Source: Ilumatobacteraceae bacterium | Lineage (GTDB): Bacteria > Actinomycetota > Acidimicrobiia > Acidimicrobiales > Ilumatobacteraceae | Length of the DNA: 5,789 nucleotides | Reading direction: 5' to 3' | NCBI GenBank assembly: GCA_021741795.1 | Contig: JAIOXC010000092.1 | Location: forward strand, 1-5,789 | In this document: piece by piece, positions 1 through 5,789 of the stretch | Numbering within the stretch: position 1 is the first letter of the stretch | Layout: every line of letters starts with the position of its first letter | Notes under the pieces: generated by a model | Databases searched by the model: none | What the model was told of the DNA's origin: nothing | What the model saw: only the letters and a program-made list of their open reading frames with translations | Translations under genes and position numbers: made by a program

Positions 1-786
1 AGCAGAGTGACCGTGCGCGGTGTCGATAACGAGCGCATCGACTCCAGCAGCAATGAGAGCTTCGGAGCGAGACTCGAGATCATCGCCCACACCAACGGCT
101 GCGCCGCAACGCAACCGACCACCAGAGTCGCGTGTGGCAGTGGGGAAGTCTTGACGCTTCATGATGTCTTTAACCGTGATGAGGCCGCGTAATTTTCCGT
201 CTTTATCAACGAGTGGAAGTTTCTCGATGCGATGCTCTTGCAATATGGCTCGTGCTTCGTCGAGTGATGTACCAACGTGTGCAGTGATGAGACCGGTTGA
301 TGTCATGAACTCGGTAACAGGTCGCACATAGTCGCTTTGCTTGCAAAACCGAATGTCGCGATTGGTAAGAATGCCAACGAGTGTGCCCGTGGCGTCGGTG
401 ATGGGTACGCCAGAAAAGTGGTAGCGATGCATCAGTTGCTCGGCATCTTCAAGTGTGGCTGTGGGTGGCAAGGTAACTGGATCGGTGATCATGCCAGACT
501 GCGAGCGCTTGACGCGACGTACTTCGTTTGCCTGATCTTCAATGGTGAGGTTGCGATGGATTACTCCGAGACCACCAATGCGGGCAAGTGCAATAGCAAG
601 ACCTGCTTCGGTGACTTTGTCCATCGCTGCCGAAACAAGTGGAACGGCAAGTTGAATGTCGCGGGCAAATGTGGTGGAGGTGTCGACCATGTCGGGCAGC
701 ACATCTGAATATCCCGGAACGATGACAACATCATCAAACGTGAGGCCCTCGAAGTGAGTAAAAAAATCAGTGTGTTGGTTGGTCAT
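1..786 (-). CDS. guaB: IMP dehydrogenase, N-terminal 262 residues (cut by window edge)
   Basis: Oxidises IMP to XMP with NAD, the first committed step of GMP synthesis, in the cytoplasm. The frame is open from an ATG at 786 to base 1 with no stop. Residues 14-30 carry the IMPDH opening GLTFDDVVIVPGYSDVL, 51-60 VSAAMDKVTE, and 70-79 the GGLGVIHRN stretch. Residues about 98-212 form the CBS-domain pair (first around MITDPVTL and GVPITDATGTLVGIL, second around MTSTGLIT and KLPLVDKDG). The barrel resumes with AAVGVGDD, and DTAHGHS (255-261) is just reached. The catalytic cysteine loop lies outside the window. The family is about 490-500 residues, so roughly half is present. The CBS pair distinguishes it from GMP reductase. 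The start overlaps the purN stop as ATGA, with no strong ribosome site, so translation is probably coupled to purN. Oddity: the usual MDTVTE reads MDKVTE. Confidence 0.96.
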   Translation of the reverse strand, partial: MTNQHTDFFTHFEGLTFDDVVIVPGYSDVLPDMVDTSTTFARDIQLAVPLVSAAMDKVTEAGLAIALARIGGLGVIHRNLTIEDQANEVRRVKRSQSGMITDPVTLPPTATLEDAEQLMHRYHFSGVPITDATGTLVGILTNRDIRFCKQSDYVRPVTEFMTSTGLITAHVGTSLDEARAILQEHRIEKLPLVDKDGKLRGLITVKDIMKRQDFPTATRDSGGRLRCGAAVGVGDDLESRSEALIAAGVDALVIDTAHGHSA

Positions 787-1400
787 GATGTGGGTGCTTT
801 CTGCTGGGTGATGAGTTGTTGGAGAGCATGAATAACGAGTGTGTGTTCGGTGGCGTGAACTCGTGCTTCAAGACTGCTGAGCGTGTCGGCGACATGAATA
901 GGCACAATTTGTTGGGCAATGACTGGGCCGTTGTCGACACCTTCGTCGGGCACAAAATGCACCATGACTCCGGTTTCGCGGCGCGAGCCTTGAACGAACT
1001 CGGTAAACGCGCGCTCGATGGCATGAACACCTGGCAGTTGACCGGGAAGTGCGGGATGAATGTTGATGACCTGATTGGGGAACTGCGACAGAAAACTGTT
1101 GGACAAGACGCGCATAAAACCAGCAAGCACGATGATGTGGGGTTGCCAAGCACCAACAATCTGCGCAAGGCGCGCATCGTATTGTGGGCGAGTCTCGTGC
1201 GGTTTTGCTGCAACAACTGCTGTCTCGACCTTGTGGCACTCTGCACGGTTCAGTGCAAACGCCTCGTGCTTGTTGGAAACAACACCAACTACCTGAGCAT
1301 CAAGTTGTTGCACTGTGTTGATTGTTGCATCGCACGCGTCGATGATGGCCTGCAGGTTGGTGCCGTTGCCGGACGCAAGAACCACAAGCCGCGCGGTCAT
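783..1400 (-). CDS. purN: Phosphoribosylglycinamide formyltransferase (GAR transformylase)
   Basis: Transfers a formyl group from 10-formyltetrahydrofolate to GAR, giving FGAR, the third step of de novo IMP synthesis. The product is 205 residues, normal for PurN. Near the N-terminus ASGNGTNLQAII (9-20) is the phosphate-binding loop. AGFMRVLS (93-100) is the family core. INIHPALPG (112-120) holds the catalytic pair N113 and H115, and PDEGVDNGPVI (151-161) supplies the third catalytic residue, D156, matching E. coli N106, H108 and D144. After the catalytic histidine the sequence is of the HPALPG...HAIERA...TGVMVH kind, unlike the E. coli HPSLLP form and closer, from memory, to fungal Ade8. It begins inside the end of purD-purM (ATGA at 1397-1400) and ends inside the guaB start (ATGA at 783-786). 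No clear Shine-Dalgarno precedes it, so coupling to purD-purM is likely. The fused upstream D-M plus this gene reproduce the GART order. Confidence 0.97.
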   Translation of the reverse strand: MTARLVVLASGNGTNLQAIIDACDATINTVQQLDAQVVGVVSNKHEAFALNRAECHKVETAVVAAKPHETRPQYDARLAQIVGAWQPHIIVLAGFMRVLSNSFLSQFPNQVINIHPALPGQLPGVHAIERAFTEFVQGSRRETGVMVHFVPDEGVDNGPVIAQQIVPIHVADTLSSLEARVHATEHTLVIHALQQLITQQKAPTS

Positions 1401-3682
1401 GAGAGTGAAACTCGACTGTGTTGGTTGGAGGTGTGGTGCACAAGACTTCCGATAACAAAAGTTGGTTCACTAATGGCCGACTGCACTGCAGATACATCGC
1501 TTGGCGCAACGATGACCACCATGCCGATGCCCATGTTGAGTGTGCGATAGAGCTCGTCGGTGTTGAGCGCGCTGAGTTGTTGCACAAGTTGAAACAGCGG
1601 TGGCATGGGCCATGAACCGAGATTGATCTTTGCTCCAACACCATCTGGAAGCACGCGTGGCATGTTGTCGGGAAGACCACCGCCTGTGATGTGCACAAGT
1701 GCTTTAACATGTTCGGTATCGAGCGCACCTTTGAGCACGGGCAAGTAGTTGCGATGCGACATCAGCAGCGCTTCGACAAGTGGCTTGTCGAGCGGTGCTG
1801 GTTGAGACTCGAGGGGAATCCACGCAAACAACTTGCGCAAGTATGAATAACCGTTGGTGTGTGGACCATTGGAGAGCACGCCGATGAGTACATCGCCTGC
1901 TTGGATATTTTGTAGCGGCAAGAGTTGGTCGCGCTCGGCAACGCCCACGAGTGTGCCAGCAATGTCGAATGCGCCTGGTGCATAGACGCCTGGCATTTCA
2001 GCTGTTTCGCCGCCCAGCAGCACGCAACCAGCAGCAGCGCATGCGTCGGCCATGCCACCAACCACTTCGGCAACCATTTCGGCATCGATGTGAGACGAAG
2101 CAAGATAGTCAAGAAAAAAGAGTGGGTAGGCACGTTGCACGAGCACGTCGTTAACGCAGTGATTGACAATGTCATGACCGGTGCCACGAATGCGACCCGT
2201 ACGCGCAGCGAGTTCGACTTTGGTGCCAACGCCATCGGTTGATCCAACGAGCACTGGGTGATCAAACTGTTTGAGGAATGAAACGTCAAGTGCGCCACCA
2301 AATGCTCCGACACCACGCAGAACTAAGTCGCTCGCAGTTTTTTCAACGCTTGTTTTGATGAGGCTGACCGCCCGTGTGCCCTCATCGATATTGACGCCGG
2401 TAGATGCGTATGAATGAATAGTGGCACCGGGTGCGCGCCACGCAATGTCGCGACGCATGTGTGAGCCACGAAGCGTTATGCGATTAGCTGCTGCATAGGC
2501 GTGAGTGCGCGCATCTTCGAGAGTGGGACCAATACCAACGCATGTGAGTACGCGTCCACCAGCGGAGACGATTTTGTTGTCGACCAATTCGGTGGCGCCG
2601 TGATACACCGTGGCGATGGGTGTGGACTGTGGAATATCACTGATTGCATCGCCGGTCTGTATTTTGTGTGGGTAGCCGTCTGCAGCGATGACAACACCTA
2701 GCGCGCTGGCTTCTTTGATACGCAGAGGGTTTGCCGTGAGTGACGAAGCGAGAGACGAAGTGGCGCATGCCAGCATCAACTCAACAAAATCATTTTCGAT
2801 CAGTGCGAGCAATACCTGGGCCTCTGGGTCGCCGAAACGACAATTGAACTCAAGTAATCGTGGCCCATTAGAAGTGAGCATGATGCCTGCGAATAATGCT
2901 CCTACATAAGGAGTGCCCATTTTGGCGAAATGGCCGATGACTGGTGCGATGAACTCGGCGTGCAGTGCAGCTGCCGTGGTGTTGACCGGTGCGGGAGCGT
3001 AGGCACCCATGCCGCCAGTGTTTGCGCCGGTGTCGCCTTCGCCAACACGCTTGTGGTCTTGGGCGAGGGGTAGAGCAACGCTCGTGATGCCGTCGCACAA
3101 AGCAATGAGAGACACTTCGGTGCCAATGAGCCGTTCCTCCAAAACAATGTCGCCAACAGCGATTGCTTCGCGGATAGCGACATGGGTTTCAACAATCGAT
3201 TCGGGTACGACAACACCCTTGCCAGCTGCAAGGCCAGATTGTTTGACAACAACAGGTCTGTCAAAGGTTGCGCACCATGCAATTGCGGCATCGGCATTAC
3301 CTTTTGGAAAGTGGGCAAAGTGTGGGCTTGACAAGTTGAGTTGCCGAGCGAGTTGGCGAGAAAAGACTTTGGATGACTCGAGCTGTGCAAGTTGTTGTGT
3401 TGGGCCAAAGACTTTGACATTGATGGCGTGAAGTGCATCGGTGAGACCAGCATCAAGCGCTACCTCTGGGCCGATGATCACCAAGTCGACATGCTGCTGC
3501 TTGCACAATGCGACAATGCCCTGTACATCGGTAACTGCGACATTGTGTCGCTCGCCTGGCATGCCGGCGTTGCCTGGCGCGACAAGTAGGCGTTTGCAAT
3601 GCAATGACTGTGCAACTTTGCTGGCAATGGCGTGTTCGCGACCACCGCTGCCAACAACGAGCACCGTGACGTCGTGCGTCAT
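1397..3682 (-). CDS. purD-purM: Fused GAR synthetase / AIR synthetase (PurD-PurM)
   Basis: One 761-residue frame with two complete enzymes. Residues 1 to about 418 are PurD, an ATP-grasp ligase making GAR from phosphoribosylamine and glycine: GSGGREHA (11-18), APGNAG (35-40), KQSGLAAGKGVVV (147-159), QDHKRVGEGDTGANTGGMGAY (208-228), LEFNCRFGDPEAQ (277-289, with metal-binding E278 and N280), and the C-terminal GSHMRRDIAWRA (406-417). Residues about 419-761 are PurM, which cyclises FGAM to AIR: YASTGVNIDEG (425-435), GSTDGVGTKVELA (480-492), PLFFLDYLA (520-528), LGGETAEMPGVYAPG (556-570), HITGGGLPDN (664-673) and NMGIGM (716-721). Both halves have normal length with no linker. Between M409, itself within the PurD end motif, and M536 there is no methionine, so a separate purM start is unlikely. 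Oddity: R517 replaces the glycine of the usual VQGA motif. The gene overlaps purF and purN by ATGA at each end. Yeast Ade5,7 has the same fusion. Confidence 0.96.
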   Translation of the reverse strand: MTHDVTVLVVGSGGREHAIASKVAQSLHCKRLLVAPGNAGMPGERHNVAVTDVQGIVALCKQQHVDLVIIGPEVALDAGLTDALHAINVKVFGPTQQLAQLESSKVFSRQLARQLNLSSPHFAHFPKGNADAAIAWCATFDRPVVVKQSGLAAGKGVVVPESIVETHVAIREAIAVGDIVLEERLIGTEVSLIALCDGITSVALPLAQDHKRVGEGDTGANTGGMGAYAPAPVNTTAAALHAEFIAPVIGHFAKMGTPYVGALFAGIMLTSNGPRLLEFNCRFGDPEAQVLLALIENDFVELMLACATSSLASSLTANPLRIKEASALGVVIAADGYPHKIQTGDAISDIPQSTPIATVYHGATELVDNKIVSAGGRVLTCVGIGPTLEDARTHAYAAANRITLRGSHMRRDIAWRAPGATIHSYASTGVNIDEGTRAVSLIKTSVEKTASDLVLRGVGAFGGALDVSFLKQFDHPVLVGSTDGVGTKVELAARTGRIRGTGHDIVNHCVNDVLVQRAYPLFFLDYLASSHIDAEMVAEVVGGMADACAAAGCVLLGGETAEMPGVYAPGAFDIAGTLVGVAERDQLLPLQNIQAGDVLIGVLSNGPHTNGYSYLRKLFAWIPLESQPAPLDKPLVEALLMSHRNYLPVLKGALDTEHVKALVHITGGGLPDNMPRVLPDGVGAKINLGSWPMPPLFQLVQQLSALNTDELYRTLNMGIGMVVIVAPSDVSAVQSAISEPTFVIGSLVHHTSNQHSRVSLS

Positions 3683-5115
3683 GCAAGCACCTGGTCAAAC
3701 ACATCTTTACTGTGGCGCTTGGTGATCTGGATTGGGTATGCACCAGTGAAGCACGCGTTGCAGTAGCCGTCTTCTTTGCCGACTGCGCGCATCATGCCAT
3801 CAAGTGACAAAAATGCGAGCGAGTCGCAACCGATTTGCAGACGTAATTCTTCCAAGTTGAGGCGAGCCGAGATGAGGTCGTCATCGTGGCCCATGTCGAC
3901 ACCAAAGTGGCACGCGTGTGTGATGGGAGGGCAGGTGATGCGCAGGTGCACTTCGGTTGCACCCGCATCACGAATGAGTGCAACGAGTCGGCCCGCGGTG
4001 GTGCCACGCACAAGCGAGTCATCGATCATGATGACACGCTTGCCCTCGAGGTTTTCATTCAGCGTGTTGAACTTCATGGCCACACCTTTGTCGCGCATCG
4101 ACTGTGTTGGCTCGATAAACGTGCGACCGATATAACGGTTTTTGATCAAGCCGTCGTTATAGGGAATGCCGCTGACTCGTGAGAAGCCAACTGCTGCAGG
4201 GATGGACGAGTCGGGTACAGGGATGACAACGTCGGCATCAACCGATGCTTCTTCAGCAAGTTGTTCGCCCAAGCGCTGGCGCACAGAATGCACACTGCGG
4301 TCGTCCCACTCTGAGTCTGGACGCGAGAAGTACACGAACTCAAATGTGCAACGGGCTTGGGGTACGTGAGGGATCTGTGCTTGGCGACGAGTGAGTTGTG
4401 TGCCTTGCGCAGTGACGATCTCTCCAGGTGCGACCTCTGAGATATTGGTGCAATCGAGTGTTCGCAGCGCACACGTTTCAGATGTGATTGCCCAACCGCC
4501 GTTGGGCAACTGGCCAACCGATAACGGCCTAAAGCCCCATGGGTCGCGCACGGCAATGATGCGGTCGGCTGCCAAGATGACGAGCGAATACGCACCTTGC
4601 CACGCCGACAGTGTGCGTTCGAGTCGTGTTTCCCATGTTGCGCCGCCAGCCGATGCAAGCATCAGCGTGATCACTTCGGTGTCAGATGACGCGGTAAGGC
4701 CAAAACCCTTGGCAAGCAACTCGTCGCGAAGCTCTGGTGCATTTACCAAGTTGCCATTGTGGGCAACAGCAAGTGGGCCATGCATTGTCTCGACCAAAAA
4801 TGGTTGTGCGTTGCGCGCGCCAGGAGCGCCGGTGGTTGAGTAACGGGTATGACCGATTGCGTACATGCCGTGCAGTGGTGCAAGTGTGTGTGGAGTAAAC
4901 ACTTGACCGACAAGACCGACATCTTTGTGCAGGCGAGCCTGCTTGCCATCGGCAACTGCAATACCCGCAGCTTCTTGTCCACGATGTTGCAGCGCAAACA
5001 AACCAAAGAATGAAAGTTGTGCAGCATCGTCTTGCGTGGAAGAGATGGCCAACACACCACACTCTTCGTGCGGTGAGTCGGTATCGAAAATTGCTTGCAA
5101 TGAATGCTCAGGCAT
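3679..5115 (-). CDS. purF: Amidophosphoribosyltransferase (glutamine PRPP amidotransferase)
   Basis: Commits PRPP to purine synthesis by replacing pyrophosphate with ammonia from glutamine. The 478-residue product begins at ATG 5115. An upstream in-frame extension to 5340 overlaps purE and looks like shadow sequence. HEECGVLAI places the nucleophile at C19, so an 18-residue propeptide must be removed, as in the Bacillus type. Glutaminase motifs are LQHRGQEAAG (42-51), HTRYSTTG (89-96), AHNGNLVN (118-125) and SSDTE (143-147). The phosphoribosyltransferase half has the PRPP loop VIMIDDSLVRGTTAG (361-375). Cysteines 256, 402, 452 and 455 sit where Bacillus PurF binds a 4Fe-4S cluster (ARCTFEF, THACHFG, YCNAC). 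In known members nucleotide end products inhibit the enzyme allosterically. The start overlaps the end of purE by 8 bases, with AAGAG five bases upstream as a modest ribosome site. The stop overlaps purD-purM as ATGA. Confidence 0.97.
   Translation of the reverse strand: MPEHSLQAIFDTDSPHEECGVLAISSTQDDAAQLSFFGLFALQHRGQEAAGIAVADGKQARLHKDVGLVGQVFTPHTLAPLHGMYAIGHTRYSTTGAPGARNAQPFLVETMHGPLAVAHNGNLVNAPELRDELLAKGFGLTASSDTEVITLMLASAGGATWETRLERTLSAWQGAYSLVILAADRIIAVRDPWGFRPLSVGQLPNGGWAITSETCALRTLDCTNISEVAPGEIVTAQGTQLTRRQAQIPHVPQARCTFEFVYFSRPDSEWDDRSVHSVRQRLGEQLAEEASVDADVVIPVPDSSIPAAVGFSRVSGIPYNDGLIKNRYIGRTFIEPTQSMRDKGVAMKFNTLNENLEGKRVIMIDDSLVRGTTAGRLVALIRDAGATEVHLRITCPPITHACHFGVDMGHDDDLISARLNLEELRLQIGCDSLAFLSLDGMMRAVGKEDGYCNACFTGAYPIQITKRHSKDVFDQVLA
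3688..3692 (-). promoter_or_regulatory. Likely ribosome binding site of purD-purM
   Basis: On the minus strand AGGTG lies five bases before the purD-purM ATG, inside the last codons of purF. It is the best Shine-Dalgarno match at any junction in the window and supports the ATG at 3682 as the start. It suggests that this gene can be initiated independently as well as by coupling through the ATGA overlap. Confidence 0.6.
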
Positions 5116-5593
5116 TGCGACTCTTGGCGTCGGCTGCGAGCACTCTTTCGCGTTGTGCTTGCTGAGCATTCGCGACTGCTGTGGCAACTGCGCTGTCGTG
5201 GTGAGCAAGCACCTTTGCTGCAAATGCTGCAGCATTGACTGGCTCTGCAATAAATGCGCAAGCGACTCCAGGCGGCATACGCACGCTCGACCAGATGTCA
5301 TTAACTGATTGGGCATCATCGCTCGGTGGTGGGCACGCAATTACCGGTGCAGTCACTTGGGGGTCTGTGAAACCCGACAATGCATTGGACCTACCGGCAA
5401 CCGTGATGTACACCTTTGGACGGCCGTTGGCTTCGTATTCACGAATGAGGCCAAGTACGTGCTCGGGAGTGCGATGAGCGGAACCCACGCGTACCTCGAC
5501 GTCGAGTGCAAATACCCTGGCGGCATCTGCAATCTTGTTGCTGTGATCCATGTCGGCAGGTGAGCCCATGAGAATGATGACTTGTGGTTTCAT
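5108..5593 (-). CDS. purE: Class II PurE: 5-aminoimidazole ribonucleotide (AIR) carboxylase
   Basis: The product has 161 residues. The family fold is shown by ILMGSPADM (7-15), RVGSAHRTPEH (35-45) and RMPPGVA (105-111). The decisive segments are VAGRSNALSGF (65-75), ACPPPSD (86-92) and IWSSVRMPPG (100-109). These match class II PurE, as in the PAICS carboxylase domain and Treponema denticola PurE, rather than the class I mutase with its AGGAAHLPGM motif. Class II enzymes carboxylate AIR directly with CO2 to give CAIR. Class I instead rearranges N5-CAIR made by PurK. Use of CO2 here is inferred from these motifs. No purK is visible, which fits. A predicted helical, alanine-rich tail (about 131-161) follows the core. 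The start overlaps the purC stop as ATGA, and the end runs 8 bases into purF. The alternative, a class I N5-CAIR mutase, seems unlikely. Confidence 0.95.
   Translation of the reverse strand: MKPQVIILMGSPADMDHSNKIADAARVFALDVEVRVGSAHRTPEHVLGLIREYEANGRPKVYITVAGRSNALSGFTDPQVTAPVIACPPPSDDAQSVNDIWSSVRMPPGVACAFIAEPVNAAAFAAKVLAHHDSAVATAVANAQQAQRERVLAADAKSRNA
5121..5125 (-). promoter_or_regulatory. Weak ribosome binding site of purF
   Basis: On the minus strand AAGAG lies five bases before the ATG at 5115, within the end of purE. The match is only partial. It favours this start over upstream in-frame ATGs, which would add residues not related to PurF and overlap purE more deeply. Confidence 0.4.
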
Positions 5594-5789
5594 ATCAGGT
5601 TCGCTTTCTGTAGTGATGTTGTAAGTCGTTGTTGTACCGGATATTCACCTGCAACAAATGGTGTGCCAGTAATGCGTTCGAAGGCTTGTATGTAGCGAGA
5701 TGTGGTTGCGCTGATCACTGCTGGATCGAGCGTTGGTGGCGGGCCGTCGCCGCGATAGCCAATGGCATCGAGTGCTAAGCGAATTGGTT
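5590..5789 (-). CDS. purC: SAICAR synthetase, C-terminal 65 residues (cut by window edge)
   Basis: The frame enters from the right edge and ends at a TGA at 5590-5592. The 65 visible residues read LALDAIGYRGDGPPPTLDPA, then VISATTSRYIQAFERITGTPF, then a tail ending QKANLI. The pattern of a GDGPPP-type loop followed by a helix with RYIxAFExITGxPF is the usual end of PurC, which joins CAIR to aspartate using ATP to make SAICAR. The ATP-grasp-like catalytic core lies outside the window, so active-site residues cannot be checked. The stop overlaps the purE start as ATGA. Its position directly before purE, whose product CAIR is its substrate, strongly supports the call. Too little is visible to exclude that this is the end of a larger fusion protein. 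Confidence 0.88.
   Translation of the reverse strand, partial: PIRLALDAIGYRGDGPPPTLDPAVISATTSRYIQAFERITGTPFVAGEYPVQQRLTTSLQKANLI

Noticed and set aside
7..708. Plus-strand open frames at 7-192 and 337-708 opposite guaB
   Set aside because: The minus strand here is open throughout and encodes clear IMP dehydrogenase motifs and CBS domains, so these are antisense shadows.
816..1550. A 244-codon open frame on the plus strand opposite purN and the end of purD-purM
   Set aside because: It lies antisense to two genes with complete catalytic motifs, its translation resembles no family I know, and it has no supporting context.
2456..2458. M409 as a separate internal start for PurM
   Set aside because: The methionine is part of the conserved PurD ending GSHMRRDIAW, there is no Shine-Dalgarno upstream, and no stop ends PurD before the PurM domain.
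4391..4843. A 150-codon plus-strand open frame opposite purF
   Set aside because: It is opposite the glutaminase domain of PurF and its low-complexity translation has no recognisable domain. It is a codon-bias shadow.
5116..5340. An N-terminal extension of purF by 75 residues up to an ATG at 5340
   Set aside because: The added residues are out-of-frame purE sequence with no PurF similarity, and the ATG at 5115 gives the expected propeptide plus Cys structure with a modest ribosome site.
1..5789. A possible mobile element, defence system, CRISPR array or riboswitch
   Set aside because: All bases are accounted for by overlapping purine genes. I saw no repeats, transposase or integrase motifs, tRNA, or non-coding gap where such elements could lie. 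Any promoter or riboswitch would be upstream of purC, outside the window.

Overview
The window is one side of a single, tightly packed purine biosynthesis operon. All genes lie on the minus strand, so transcription runs from the high coordinates to the low ones. In that order they are: the end of purC (SAICAR synthetase), purE (AIR carboxylase, class II type), purF (amidophosphoribosyltransferase), a fused purD-purM gene (GAR synthetase plus AIR synthetase), purN (GAR transformylase), and the first 262 codons of guaB (IMP dehydrogenase). guaB is cut by the left edge of the window and purC by the right edge. There is no intergenic space. Four of the five junctions are 4-base ATGA overlaps (stop TGA inside the next ATG), and the fifth (purE/purF) overlaps by 8 bases. 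No promoter, terminator, RNA gene, repeat, mobile element or CRISPR array was seen, and no stretch of 300 bases lacks a gene.

Together the genes cover PRPP to phosphoribosylamine (PurF), GAR (PurD), formyl-GAR (PurN), AIR (PurM), CAIR (PurE), SAICAR (PurC), and the first committed step from IMP to GMP (GuaB). The FGAM synthetase genes (purL/Q/S), purB and purH are not in view and must lie elsewhere.

The striking point is architecture. purD and purM are one 761-codon reading frame, and purN follows immediately with an ATGA overlap. The D-M-N order is that of the metazoan trifunctional GART protein, and the D-M fusion plus separate N is that of yeast Ade5,7 and Ade8. Likewise purC then a class II purE is the domain order of metazoan PAICS. 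The window therefore resembles a bacterial operon version of both eukaryotic multifunctional enzymes. Whether this reflects ancestry or convergence cannot be told from one sequence.

The operon form and ATGA coupling show a bacterium. PurF is the Bacillus-type enzyme with a propeptide and four candidate Fe-S cysteines. By remembered similarity of motifs I would guess Chloroflexota or Actinomycetota with mid-range GC, but this placement is weak. This is core metabolism rather than an accessory or defence region, and I see no sign of an unknown system.
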